Shown here: positions 15,204-26,289 of the stretch, piece by piece
How positions within the stretch are numbered: position 1 is the first letter of the stretch
How the letters are laid out: each line of letters starts with the position of its first letter
From: Sphaerobacter sp.
Lineage (GTDB): Bacteria; Chloroflexota; Chloroflexia; Thermomicrobiales; Thermomicrobiaceae
Assembly (NCBI RefSeq): GCF_019683595.1
Contig: NZ_JADGHZ010000019.1
Location: forward strand, 1 to 36,524
Length of the DNA stretch: 36,524 bases
Reading direction: 5' to 3'
Notes under the pieces: generated by a model
Told to the model about the DNA's origin: nothing
Seen by the model: the letters and a program-made list of their open reading frames with translations, nothing else
The model's database searches: none
Position numbers and translations under genes: made by a program

Positions 15204-16865
15204 GTGCTGCACGTCAAGCATCTCTCCAAGTCCTACGGATCACAGGTCATTCTCGACGATGTCTCGTTCGTGGTGAACGCGGGCGAGCGGGTGGGGCTGA
15301 TCGGCCCGAACGGTGCCGGGAAGACGACGCTGCTCCGCTGCATCGTCGGCGAAGAGGCTCCGGACCGGGGCGAGGTCGTCCGTTCGCCGCGGGACGCTGA
15401 GATCGGCTACCTGCCCCAAGCGCTACGGGGTATGGAGGCGCTGACCATCGCTGATGCGGTCGCTGCCGCGCAGCGGGAGTGGGTCGAGGCCGAGCGTGCG
15501 CTGGCTGAGTCCGGGGCGCGATTGGCGGACGACGCGAGCGACGCCGCGCTGGCCGCGTATGACGCGGCGCTCGCTCGCTTCGAAGCTCTGGGCGGCTATG
15601 ACCGCGAACAGCGCGCTGCGGCGATTCTCGCTGGGCTCGGCTTGGGCACGGTGGATGACGAGCGGCCCGTCGCCAGCCTGAGCGGCGGGCAGAAGACACG
15701 GCTGGGGGTTGCGCTCCTGCTGCTCCGCGAGCCGGACATGCTGGTGCTGGACGAGCCAACCAACCACCTGGACGTGGAGGCGCTCGTCTGGCTCGAAGGC
15801 TTCCTCACCAACTTCCCGGGTGCGGTGCTCGTCGTGTCGCACGACCGGGAGTTCCTCGACCGGACGGTCCAACGCATCCTCTTCCTCGACCCGGAAACGC
15901 ATCAGGTGCGGTCCTACCCCGGGAACTACACCGCCTTCGCCGCGGCGCGGCAGCAGGAGGCCGAGCAGCAGCGGGAAGCGTGGGTGCGGCAGCAGGAGTA
16001 CATCAACCGCGTCCGGGGCGACATCGGCCGCCTGAAGGGAGAGGCGCAGGCGATCGAGCGCTCCACCACCCCGCGGCAGCCGGGAGTCCGCGTGCTTGCG
16101 CGCAAGAAGGCGGCATTGGCGAAGGCGCGCGAGAAGAAGCTGGAGCGGTTTCTCGAGTCGGACGAGCGGGTGGAAAAACCACGGCCGCGGTGGGGGCTGA
16201 AGCTCGACTTCGGTGAGCCGCCGCCGGGCGGGCGCGCGGTCCTGTCGCTGGAGGATGTCGCCTTCGGGTACCCCGGTCAGGCGCCGCTCTTCACGGGCGT
16301 CAGCTTCGACGTCCAGCACGGCGACCGGATTGCCGTGGTCGGTCCGAACGGCTCAGGCAAGACCACGCTGCTGCGCCTGATCGAGGGGACGCTGTCGCCG
16401 ACGGCCGGGACCGTGCGGCTGGGAGCGACCGTGCGCCTCGGGGTGCTGGCTCAGGAACAGGAAACGCTCGACCCGGCGCTCTCGGTGCTGGAAACCGCGC
16501 TGCGCGAGCGAGCCATGAGCGAGACGGAGGCGCGAAGCTTCCTGCACTACTTCTTGTTCAGCGGGGACGCGGCGCTGCGGCCTGTTGGGCGGTGCTCGCT
16601 GGGCGAACGGGCACGCCTTCAGCTCGCGCTGCTGGTGCTCCGAGGGTGCACGCTCTTACTGCTCGACGAGCCGTTGAACCACCTGGACATCGAGGGGCGG
16701 GAGCACTTCGCCGCCGCGCTGGAGGCCTACGGCGGGACGGTGTTCGCGGTGGTCCATGACCGGGCGTTCCTCCGCACGTTCGGCGGGCGCATCGTGGCGC
16801 TGGAGCGCGGGACGGCCTGCGTCTACCCCGGCTACGAGGAGTACCTGGAGGCGGGCGCCTGGTAG
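15204..16865 (+). CDS. ABC-F family ATPase (two nucleotide-binding domains)
   Basis: A 553-residue soluble protein with tandem ATPase domains and no membrane segments, the arrangement of ribosome-acting ABC-F factors. Domain 1 has Walker A GPNGAGKTT (34-42), signature LSGGQKTR and Walker B MLVLDEPTNHLD. The interdomain linker (about 235-335) is Arg/Lys/Glu-rich and helical, like the P-site tRNA interaction motif region. Domain 2 has Walker A GPNGSGKTT (about 380-388), but its signature reads CSLGERAR instead of LSGGE, then LLLLDEPLNHLD. GTG 15204 is the only start that keeps the first beta strand (LHVKHLSKSYG). The subgroup (EttA, Uup, YdiF or resistance type) is not decided. It lies 108 bases before secA. 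Confidence 0.92.
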   Translation: MLHVKHLSKSYGSQVILDDVSFVVNAGERVGLIGPNGAGKTTLLRCIVGEEAPDRGEVVRSPRDAEIGYLPQALRGMEALTIADAVAAAQREWVEAERALAESGARLADDASDAALAAYDAALARFEALGGYDREQRAAAILAGLGLGTVDDERPVASLSGGQKTRLGVALLLLREPDMLVLDEPTNHLDVEALVWLEGFLTNFPGAVLVVSHDREFLDRTVQRILFLDPETHQVRSYPGNYTAFAAARQQEAEQQREAWVRQQEYINRVRGDIGRLKGEAQAIERSTTPRQPGVRVLARKKAALAKAREKKLERFLESDERVEKPRPRWGLKLDFGEPPPGGRAVLSLEDVAFGYPGQAPLFTGVSFDVQHGDRIAVVGPNGSGKTTLLRLIEGTLSPTAGTVRLGATVRLGVLAQEQETLDPALSVLETALRERAMSETEARSFLHYFLFSGDAALRPVGRCSLGERARLQLALLVLRGCTLLLLDEPLNHLDIEGREHFAAALEAYGGTVFAVVHDRAFLRTFGGRIVALERGTACVYPGYEEYLEAGAW

Positions 16866-16973
16866 GGGATCGATTGGTTTGTTCGACGTGACGCGCGCCC
16901 CGGGAGTAGAATGGGGTTGTAGCATGGTCTGCATTGCGACCACGATTGAAGCGAACAACGGGGGTTCCCGCTC

Positions 16974-19580
<2,607 letters not shown>

Positions 19581-19604
19581 CGCAGGCAACCAGGACAAGC
19601 AGCG

Positions 19605-19638
19605 AATCGCGGCGGGGAAACCCCCGCCGCGATTTGTG
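19605..19638 (+). terminator. Intrinsic terminator after secA
   Basis: AATCGCGGCGGGG (19605-19617) pairs perfectly with CCCCGCCGCGATT (19622-19634) around an AAAC loop, followed by TGTGTTTATT. This is a 13-bp stem with a moderately T-rich tail, 25 bases after the secA stop. Confidence 0.85.
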
Positions 19639-19763
19639 TTTATTCGGCGCGTCCCCATAGCCTGTCTCGGGAACCGGACCTCACTGTTCACGACCATGCG
19701 GTCAGTCTGCTTCGAGCGCACTACACTCCGTGCCCAGGTGCTGCCTGCCGTCGATAGCGCCCG

Positions 19764-19793
19764 TTGACCGGTCGGGAATATCGCCGCTACACT
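19764..19793 (+). promoter_or_regulatory. Promoter of the beta-oxidation operon
   Basis: TTGACC (19764-19769), an 18-base spacer, then TACACT (19788-19793). It lies about 165 bases upstream of the acyl-CoA ligase ATG. The rest of the interval 19639-19958 shows no gene. Confidence 0.6.
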
Positions 19794-19958
19794 GCCTGCC
19801 GGATCAGAAATCTCATACGCACGTCGTCGCTCCTCGTGGCACTTGTCGGGTTTGAACCGGGGCTGAGCGCGTCGCCGCTCGGCGGTGGACCGGGTCACCG
19901 AAGTGCTCTACCATGGATCCACCGGACGCGACTGACACAGATCACGGGAGGGACGCGG

Positions 19959-21551
19959 ATGCTGGGGCCGACGTTGACGGTCAACGCTGTTTTCGACCGA
20001 GCGGCGCGGATGTTCCCGAATCAGGCGATCGTGGAGCGCGTCGATGACGGGAGCGTCCGCTACACCACGTACCGCGACACTCTGGGGCGGGCCGCGCAAC
20101 TGGCGGCGGGGCTGCGGCGCGCCGGGTTACGCCAGGGGGATCGGGTTGCGACCCTGTTGTGGAACCGCACTGCTCACCTCGAGGCGTACTACGCCATCCC
20201 GGCGGTTGGCGGGGTTATCCATACGCTGAATCTGCGGCTGAACCCGCCCGACCTCGCGCAGATCGTGAACCACGCCGAGGACCGGTTCCTGATCGTGGAC
20301 GCGTCGCTCCTCCCCGTGTTCGAGGCCTTCCGCGACGGCGTCCGGCTGGAGCGGGTGTTCGTCGTCGGGGAGCCGCCCGACGGCGCGGGCTACGAGCGAT
20401 ACGACGGTCTGCTCACCGCCGGGAGTGCCGATATCGGCCGAGAACGGATGGCTCCCGACACGCCCGCGTTCCTCTGCTACACCTCGGGCACGACGGGCCG
20501 GCCGAAGGGCGTGCTCTGGACGCACGGCCAGCTTGCGATGGCCTCCCTGGCGCTGACGTCGACCATCTCGTTCGCCATCAGCCGCGACGACTGCATCCTG
20601 ATGTCGGTGCCGATGTTCCACGTCGCCGGTTGGGCGCTGCCGTATGCGGCACTGCTGGTTGGCTCGCGCGTCGTGATGCCGGGTCCGCGACCTCAGGCGC
20701 GGGACATGCTCGACCTCATGTCCGGCGAGCAAGCGACCTTCGCTGCCGGCGTCCCGACCGTCTGGCACGACATCGCGAACTTGATGGAGGCGAAGCCGGG
20801 GCACTGGTCCTTGTCGCCGCGGCTGCGGGCCGTCCTCGGTGGCAGCGCGGCGCCCGAGGCGCTGCTGCGACGGCTGGAGCGGCTTGGTATGACGGCCATC
20901 CACGGGTGGGGCATGACCGAGGTGCTGCTTGGATTCCAGGCACATGTCAAGCTCGATCAGTTCCCGCCAGAGGAGCGCTACACCTGGCTTGCGAAGCAGG
21001 GACTGCCGGCTCCCTTCGTCGAAGCACGCGTCGTCGGCGAGGACGGCCAGGAGGCGCCGTGGGACGGGAAGAGCGTCGGCGAGTTGCAAGTCCGCGGTCC
21101 CTGGATCGCGACGAGCTACTACCTGGGGGAGAGTGCCGAATCGTTCCACGACGGCTGGCTGGCGACGGGCGACGTGGCGGTCATCGACGAAGAGGGCTAC
21201 ATCAAGATCGTGGACCGGGCGAAGGATCTGATCAAGTCGGGCGGCGAATGGATCAGCTCGCTCGAGCTTGAAGCGGCCCTGGTGGCTCACCCCGCCGTCG
21301 AGGAAGCGGCGGTGATCGGCGTGCCGCACGAGCGGTGGCAGGAGCGGCCGGTCGCGCTCGTGGTCCTGCGGCAGGGGCAGCAGGCGACTGCCGAGGAGCT
21401 GCGTGCATTTCTGGCGGAGCGATTCGTCAAGTGGTGGCTGCCGGACAAGATCATCTTTGTGGACGAGCTCGCCAAGACGTCGACCGGGAAGCTCGCGAAG
21501 GCGGAGCTCCGCGCACGGTATCGAGATCAGGTGTGGGAGGAGGAGGCGTGA
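19959..21551 (+). CDS. Acyl-CoA ligase (AMP-binding, fatty-acid type)
   Basis: A 530-residue ANL-superfamily adenylating enzyme that activates a carboxylic acid with ATP and CoA. The P-loop is YTSGTTGRPKG (174-184). Other motifs are VPMFHVAGWALPY, IHGWGMTEVLLG, WLATGDVAVIDEEGYI (ATP ribose Asp), DRAKDLIKSGGEWIS (hinge and Gly loop), and the catalytic Lys in KTSTGKLAK near the C-terminus. The pattern suits medium/long-chain fatty-acid CoA ligases and the related methylmercaptopropionate CoA ligase DmdB. ATG 19959 has GGGAGG upstream; the in-frame TTG at 19764 lies in the promoter and is rejected. It overlaps the next gene by four bases (GTGA), so a beta-oxidation operon is likely. Confidence 0.93.
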   Translation: MLGPTLTVNAVFDRAARMFPNQAIVERVDDGSVRYTTYRDTLGRAAQLAAGLRRAGLRQGDRVATLLWNRTAHLEAYYAIPAVGGVIHTLNLRLNPPDLAQIVNHAEDRFLIVDASLLPVFEAFRDGVRLERVFVVGEPPDGAGYERYDGLLTAGSADIGRERMAPDTPAFLCYTSGTTGRPKGVLWTHGQLAMASLALTSTISFAISRDDCILMSVPMFHVAGWALPYAALLVGSRVVMPGPRPQARDMLDLMSGEQATFAAGVPTVWHDIANLMEAKPGHWSLSPRLRAVLGGSAAPEALLRRLERLGMTAIHGWGMTEVLLGFQAHVKLDQFPPEERYTWLAKQGLPAPFVEARVVGEDGQEAPWDGKSVGELQVRGPWIATSYYLGESAESFHDGWLATGDVAVIDEEGYIKIVDRAKDLIKSGGEWISSLELEAALVAHPAVEEAAVIGVPHERWQERPVALVVLRQGQQATAEELRAFLAERFVKWWLPDKIIFVDELAKTSTGKLAKAELRARYRDQVWEEEA

Positions 21552-23794
21552 TTCGTCGAGTCGGGATCGTCGGTGCCGGATCGATGGGTGGTGCGATCGC
21601 GGGGGTGGTCGCATCGGCCGGTCTCGAGGTCGTACTGCTCGATGTACGTGGCGACGACGAGCCGAACGCACCCGCGCGGCGTGGACTGGAACGCGCGGTG
21701 GCCAACCGGGCGTTCCTGGATCCGGACGCCGTGGAGCGCGTGACGGTAGGAAACACCGACGAGCACCTCTCACTGCTGGCAGACTGCGACTGGATCCTCG
21801 AGGCGATTGTTGAGGATCGGGAGGTCAAGCGGGCGTTCTTCCGGTCCCTGGTGGACGTCGTCCGTTCCGACGCGCTCATCACCACGAACACGTCCACCTT
21901 CGCGCTGGCGTCGCTCCTTCCCGACGAGGCGGCCTCCTGGCGCGAGCGCTTCTTCGCCACCCATTTCTTCAACCCGCCGCGCGCGCTGCTGCTGACCGAG
22001 GTCGCGTGCCTGCCGGAGGCCGACCGACCCCGCTTCGACTGGTTTGTCCGCTTCCTGGAGCGCCAGCTCGGCCGCCGCGCGCTTGTGGTCCGCGACAGCC
22101 CCGGCTTCGTTGCCAATCGGTTCGGCATCTACTCGCTGGTGCTCGCCATCCGGCTGACCGGCGAGCTCGGGCTGACCGTGGAGGAGGTCGATGCCCTGAC
22201 CGGGCCGCTGCTCGGTCGGCCGCGCTCCGCGACGTTCCGCACCATCGACCTGACGGGCCTGGACATCCTGGTGCTGGGTACCGGGAGCTTGCAGGAGTCC
22301 ACCGGCGACGACTACTCACTGCCGCCCTGGGTCAGGCGGCTGTTCGACGAAGGACACCTCGGGGACAAGACGGGCGGTGGATTCTTCCGTCGCGATGGTG
22401 ACAACCAGCTCTCGCTCGATATCGAGACCGGCACCTATCGCCCGTATCGTGAGCCGGAGATCCCAGGCTTGGCGGAAGTGTTGAGCCAGCCCTTCCCCGA
22501 GCGGCTCAAGGCCGCGATCCGCCTGCCTGATCCGTACGGCTCCTACGTCCGCGCCCTGCTCGGAGGGACTTATCGCTACGTCCTCGACAAGACACCGGAC
22601 GTCGCGGTGGACCTTCCGGCCGTCGACCGGGCGCTGGAGTGGGGCTTCGGCTGGGCGGCTGGTCCGTATCGCCAGATGAGCTCCCTCGGTCCCGACCTGG
22701 CCGCCGAGCTCGTCGCGAGCGCGGACCAGGGTGAGCCCCACCTGCTCGCGCGGGCACGGCGGCACGGTGGCTTCTATCCCGACGGGGGCGCGCTGGGCAT
22801 CGCCAGCGACGCCGTCATTCCGCTCGATACCGTCTCGACTGCCGGGCGGGATCGACAGGCACGGGCCTGGGCGGAGCTGGAGCGGCGCGGGATCCACGAT
22901 TTGGGCGACGGAGTGGTCGCCGTTCGTGTGCCGGCAATCGACCAGCTTCCGGAACTCATCGCCTCGGCAACCCGCGAGACGTGGCCGCAGGCGCTCGCGC
23001 TTGTCCCGCGCATGGAGGGCCTTGGCTATCCATACGGCCGGATGCTGGAGCTCGCCGAGTCGGGCGACTGGCACGGTGTCGAGGACGTCATCGCCGGGGT
23101 GCGGCGCGGGTTCCTGGCACTTGCTGAGTCCGGCTTGCCGATCGTCGTCGTGCTCGACGGGCAGGTGCGCGGGGCCGCGACGACCGTCGCGCTGTGGGCG
23201 GACCGGACGGTGGCCTACGTCACCAGCGTCCTCGGTTTCCCCGAGCTGGGAGCCGGGTTGCTGCCACTCGGCGCCGTGACCGGTCTGCTGGCTCGCGGGG
23301 ACATGATTCCCGGGAACTCCGAAGGAGACGCCACTGCTGGGAATGGACGTCCCGCGCAGGACGTCGACGGCCTTCAGTGGTTCAGCACGGCGACGGCTAC
23401 GTCGATCCTATCGGCGGCGCGGGCGCAGCGCCTGGGGGTGCTGGCGTCCGGCGATGTGGTCAGTCTGAACCGCGACGGTCTGCTGGACGTGGCTCGCGCG
23501 GTGGGCTCGACGCTGGCAAGCAGCGTCCGCGCGCGGCCGGTGAACCTCCCGGCGCTGGACGAGCGTGGTGTGGCGAGCCTCCGCGCACGTGTCGCGCAGA
23601 TCGCCGAGCATGCCGGCCTCCCGAGCGCCATCGGAGAGGTCTGGGCGCAGGCTGTCACCAACGTCGCGGGCGGCATCCCCATCGCCGACGCGCTGGCGTA
23701 CGAGGGAGAGGCGTGGGCGAAAGCGCTCCGCGACGGCGAGGTGCGCGCGCGGCTGCAAACGGTGGTGCGCGAGGCCACGGCACGTCGACGGTAG
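21548..23794 (+). CDS. 3-hydroxyacyl-CoA dehydrogenase, FadN/FadB-like, with degenerate crotonase-like region
   Basis: A 748-residue enzyme of fatty-acid beta-oxidation that oxidises 3-hydroxyacyl-CoA with NAD. The N-terminus is a Rossmann fold with VGAGSMGGAI (Gly9, Gly11, Gly14). Then come NTSTFALASL, the catalytic-His region FFATHFFNPPR and RDSPGFVANRFG, and a C-terminal dehydrogenase domain with GDKTGGGFFR (about 270-280). Residues about 500-740 contain the crotonase-like stretch VVVLDGQVRGAAT, but I do not see the oxyanion GGG and the two Glu of an active hydratase. Length (748) is close to FadN (about 790). GTG 21548 is chosen because of the four-base overlap with the ligase gene and AGGAGG upstream. 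A separate hydratase follows directly. Confidence 0.9.
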   Translation: MIRRVGIVGAGSMGGAIAGVVASAGLEVVLLDVRGDDEPNAPARRGLERAVANRAFLDPDAVERVTVGNTDEHLSLLADCDWILEAIVEDREVKRAFFRSLVDVVRSDALITTNTSTFALASLLPDEAASWRERFFATHFFNPPRALLLTEVACLPEADRPRFDWFVRFLERQLGRRALVVRDSPGFVANRFGIYSLVLAIRLTGELGLTVEEVDALTGPLLGRPRSATFRTIDLTGLDILVLGTGSLQESTGDDYSLPPWVRRLFDEGHLGDKTGGGFFRRDGDNQLSLDIETGTYRPYREPEIPGLAEVLSQPFPERLKAAIRLPDPYGSYVRALLGGTYRYVLDKTPDVAVDLPAVDRALEWGFGWAAGPYRQMSSLGPDLAAELVASADQGEPHLLARARRHGGFYPDGGALGIASDAVIPLDTVSTAGRDRQARAWAELERRGIHDLGDGVVAVRVPAIDQLPELIASATRETWPQALALVPRMEGLGYPYGRMLELAESGDWHGVEDVIAGVRRGFLALAESGLPIVVVLDGQVRGAATTVALWADRTVAYVTSVLGFPELGAGLLPLGAVTGLLARGDMIPGNSEGDATAGNGRPAQDVDGLQWFSTATATSILSAARAQRLGVLASGDVVSLNRDGLLDVARAVGSTLASSVRARPVNLPALDERGVASLRARVAQIAEHAGLPSAIGEVWAQAVTNVAGGIPIADALAYEGEAWAKALRDGEVRARLQTVVREATARRR

Positions 23795-23821
23795 CACGGG
23801 CTCATGGAGCGGAAGCGAGTG

Positions 23822-24586
23822 ATGGAGACGATCCTGACCGAGCGAACGGGTCACGTCCTCGTTCTTCGACTGAATCGGCCCGAGAAACTGAACGCGATCA
23901 ATCCCCAGATGATGCGCGAGATTGCCGGCGCGCTGGAGAACGCACGTGCCGACGACGAGGTGCGTGTCGTGGTGCTGACCGGTAGCGAGCGAGCGTTCTC
24001 CGTCGGCGCCGACGTCGACGTCTTCGCGAACGTGACGTCCCGGGACTTGACGGGCGCAAGCTCGGATCGGCCGCAGTGGGCGACGATCTGGGGTTTCGAC
24101 AAGCCGATAATCGCCGCCGTGTCGGGCTACGTCTTCGGTGGCGGCTTCGAGTTGGCGCTCGCGTGTGACCTCATCGTGGCGTCGGAGACGGCCCGCTTTG
24201 CCAGCCCGGAAATTCGCCTCGGGCTGATCCCCGGCGCAGGCGGAACCCAGCACTTGGCCCGGCGGTTGAGCAAGCCGCTCGCGATGGAGCTGGTGTTGAC
24301 CGGCCGAGAGGTCTCCGCCGACGAGGCGCTGCGTCTGGGACTGGTGAACCGCGTCGTTCCGGTGGACCGGTACGTCGATGAGGCGATGGCCCTTGCGAAC
24401 GAGATCGCCGGCTACTCGCCCGCGGCGACGCGGGCCGCCAAGGCAGCGGTCAAGCTCGGTCGGGAAATGCCCTGGGACGCCGGGGTGGCGTTCGAGCGCG
24501 AGCACTTCCTGCGCGTCTTCGAGACGGAAGAGGCTCAGGGCGCGATCCGGTCGTTCCTCGAACGACGCCAGCGGCGATCGTCCTGA
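23822..24586 (+). CDS. Enoyl-CoA hydratase
   Basis: A 254-residue crotonase-fold enzyme that hydrates trans-2-enoyl-CoA in beta-oxidation. Visible are LRLNRPEKLNAI, the oxyanion-hole region RAFSVGADVDVF, and GYVFGGGFELALACD with Glu110. SPEIRLGLIPGAGGTQ carries Glu130. The two Glu are 20 residues apart, as in rat mitochondrial hydratase (Glu144/Glu164), so it should be catalytically competent. ATG 23822 is preferred because GGAAG lies six bases upstream and homology begins there; an in-frame ATG at 23804 would add six residues but lacks a ribosome site. It is the third gene of the operon and supplies the hydratase activity that the preceding dehydrogenase appears to lack. No thiolase is present here. 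Confidence 0.93.
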   Translation: METILTERTGHVLVLRLNRPEKLNAINPQMMREIAGALENARADDEVRVVVLTGSERAFSVGADVDVFANVTSRDLTGASSDRPQWATIWGFDKPIIAAVSGYVFGGGFELALACDLIVASETARFASPEIRLGLIPGAGGTQHLARRLSKPLAMELVLTGREVSADEALRLGLVNRVVPVDRYVDEAMALANEIAGYSPAATRAAKAAVKLGREMPWDAGVAFEREHFLRVFETEEAQGAIRSFLERRQRRSS

Positions 24587-24715
24587 CCGCGGAGCGGATT
24601 GCGCGTGGGGAGGGCCACGGCAAAAAGCGGACTATCCATGAGATCGCCGACAGCCCCTCTGCCGATGGGCTGGCCCTCCTCCGCGGCCATGTGAACGACC
24701 GGACGGAATCCGCCC

Positions 24716-24758
24716 GCCCCAGTAGATTCTCAGCGCATTCGTGGGAACCTACTGGGGC
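24716..24758. repeat. 10-bp inverted repeat between convergent genes
   Basis: GCCCCAGTAG (24716-24725) and CTACTGGGGC (24749-24758) are perfect reverse complements separated by 23 bases. They lie between the ends of the hydratase gene and the B3/B4 gene. There is no T-run on either side, so it may be a bidirectional pause/termination structure, an RNA processing site or a dispersed repeat. Nothing else is seen in 24587-24835. Confidence 0.6.
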
Positions 24759-24835
24759 CGGTGCCTGATCGATCGGACCAGACACGTTCGGCACTCCCAA
24801 GGGCTCGCGGCAGCGGAGTGGGCCACGCCGCCGGG

Positions 24836-25546
24836 TCAGTCGCGAAGCTCGGGGTGGGCAGCGTCGAGGTAGGCCAGCATTGCGTGACCACCCAGGAGCG
24901 CCGGAACCATGTCGCACAGCGCTTCCGCTGCCTGCCGGGCGGCGTCGTCGGTGATCCCGGCGAAAGCGTCGATGGGGTACAGCAGGTCGGTCGTCTCCGG
25001 GCTCACCAGGCCGGTGCGGCTCTGCCGCCAGACCCAGCGGCGCGTCCGGATATCGGTGCCGTGGGCGTAGACGATCTCGCCCTGGTCGGGTGTCTCGTCC
25101 GGCGCGTCCCCCATCGGGCGGAACACGTCGTCCGGCCCGGCAAGCCGGACGGTGATTCCGTCGGGTGCGGTGCCGAGGTCGTGCGCGCCGATGGGGACGA
25201 GGTAGGTGAGGGATGCGGCGTTGCCCAGGTCGACGGCTGGGTTGATGCTCGGGATGCTTCCGGTCTTCACCACGCGACGCACGAGGGCCTCGATGGAGCT
25301 GAGGTATTTGCTCGGAGTCCAGCCGCGGGCGCCGAAGACGTCGCGCCAGACCGCGATCTCCGGCGCCGACTTGGGATCGCGGCCGTCGAAGCTCTCGCGG
25401 ACCGCGGCCGTCGCCTCCGCCAGCCGCGCGGCTGCCGCCGCGGCGCCGCGGCGGTTGTCGATCCCGCGCACGACCACGGCGTAGAACCGGGCCGTGGGGA
25501 CCAGGTTGAAGATTTCGGGGTCGATGCGGAAGACCGGTGCAGCCAC
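24836..25546 (-). CDS. B3/B4 tRNA-binding-domain protein
   Basis: A 236-residue stand-alone protein related to the B3/B4 domain of phenylalanyl-tRNA synthetase beta subunits (COG3382 type). In the synthetase this domain carries editing activity. Recognisable parts are FYAVVVRGIDNRR, WRDVFGARGWTPSKYLSSIEALVRRV, IPSINPAVDLGNAASL and the late ETTDLLYPIDA. Free-standing versions are common, but their role is poorly defined; tRNA or amino-acid quality control is inferred from the fold only. GTG 25546 is chosen because AGGAGGT sits seven bases upstream, at the end of the preceding gene. It lies one base after the stop of the thioredoxin fusion gene and is surely co-translated or co-transcribed with it. 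Confidence 0.82.
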   Translation of the reverse strand: MAAPVFRIDPEIFNLVPTARFYAVVVRGIDNRRGAAAAAARLAEATAAVRESFDGRDPKSAPEIAVWRDVFGARGWTPSKYLSSIEALVRRVVKTGSIPSINPAVDLGNAASLTYLVPIGAHDLGTAPDGITVRLAGPDDVFRPMGDAPDETPDQGEIVYAHGTDIRTRRWVWRQSRTGLVSPETTDLLYPIDAFAGITDDAARQAAEALCDMVPALLGGHAMLAYLDAAHPELRD

Positions 25547-25547
25547 G

Positions 25548-26255
25548 CTAGACCTCCTGGACGGTGTCCTCGGTCGCCGCCGTCTGCTGTTGCTGCTGTT
25601 GGGCACGGACCGCGCTGAGGAACTGGTAGACGGCTGTCTGCAACGCGGACTCCGGCAGGGCGCCTACGTGGATATTGACGAGCTGGCCCTGCCAGAAGAA
25701 CGCCAGGGTCGGGATCCCTTGCACCCGGTACCGCATCGCCAGCGACGGCTCCTGGTCGACATTCACCTTCACGAACCGCACCAGACCGCGGTACTGCTCG
25801 GCGAGCCGTTCGAAGACCGGCGCCATCATCTTGCAGGGGCCGCACCAGGGTGCCCAGAAGTCGACGACGACCGGGATGTCCGCCTGCAGGACCTGGGCGT
25901 CGAACGTAGCCGTCGTGACCTCGATGACCGCGTTCTTCGCCGCTTCCTCCGCCGCCTTGGCCGCGGCCCGCTCTTCCTTGCGCTTGGCCAGCGCCTCGGC
26001 GGCTTCGGCCTCGGTCATCTCGCCAAGGGTACGCGCCTTGAGGACCTCAAACTCGTCCGGGTCCGGGGTGTAGCGGATCGCGTAGCGGTCGCAGAAGTTG
26101 ACGCAGGGACCGGGGCAGGTGCCGCAGAGGGTGCTGTCGATGACCACCTGCTCGGTGGCGGCATCGAAGAAGAACGCCTGCTCCGGGCAGCGCCGGGCCG
26201 GGAAGCATCCGGCGAAGTTTCGATCACAGACGCTGGGATCGATTACGGCAGGCAT
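25548..26255 (-). CDS. Ferredoxin-like / thioredoxin fusion protein
   Basis: A 235-residue cytosolic protein of three parts. Residues 1-60 are Cys-rich: Cys10, Cys17 and Cys23, then the cluster LCGTCPGPCVNFCDRYAI with Cys44, 47, 51 and 55. This resembles a ferredoxin 4Fe-4S module in spacing (C-x2-C-x3-C-x3-C) but is not canonical. Residues about 75-110 are a charged Ala/Glu/Lys helix (EAAEALAKRKEERAAAKAAE), a likely coiled linker. Residues about 110-220 are thioredoxin with active site WAPWCGPCK (Cys138, Cys141), DQEPSLAMRY and the cis-Pro loop GIPTLAFF. The tail has six consecutive Gln. ATG 26255 is chosen because AAAGGAG lies upstream; an in-frame ATG at 26300 is less likely. It is followed by the B3/B4 gene one base later. 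The fusion suggests electron transfer between an iron-sulfur centre and a disulfide. Confidence 0.88.
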   Translation of the reverse strand: MPAVIDPSVCDRNFAGCFPARRCPEQAFFFDAATEQVVIDSTLCGTCPGPCVNFCDRYAIRYTPDPDEFEVLKARTLGEMTEAEAAEALAKRKEERAAAKAAEEAAKNAVIEVTTATFDAQVLQADIPVVVDFWAPWCGPCKMMAPVFERLAEQYRGLVRFVKVNVDQEPSLAMRYRVQGIPTLAFFWQGQLVNIHVGALPESALQTAVYQFLSAVRAQQQQQQTAATEDTVQEV

Positions 26256-26289
26256 CGAGTTGCGTGCTCCTTTCGTCACCCAAGCAGTG

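Noticed and set aside
20127-21773. 548-codon frame on the - strand over the acyl-CoA ligase
   Set aside because: Antisense shadow without any family feature.
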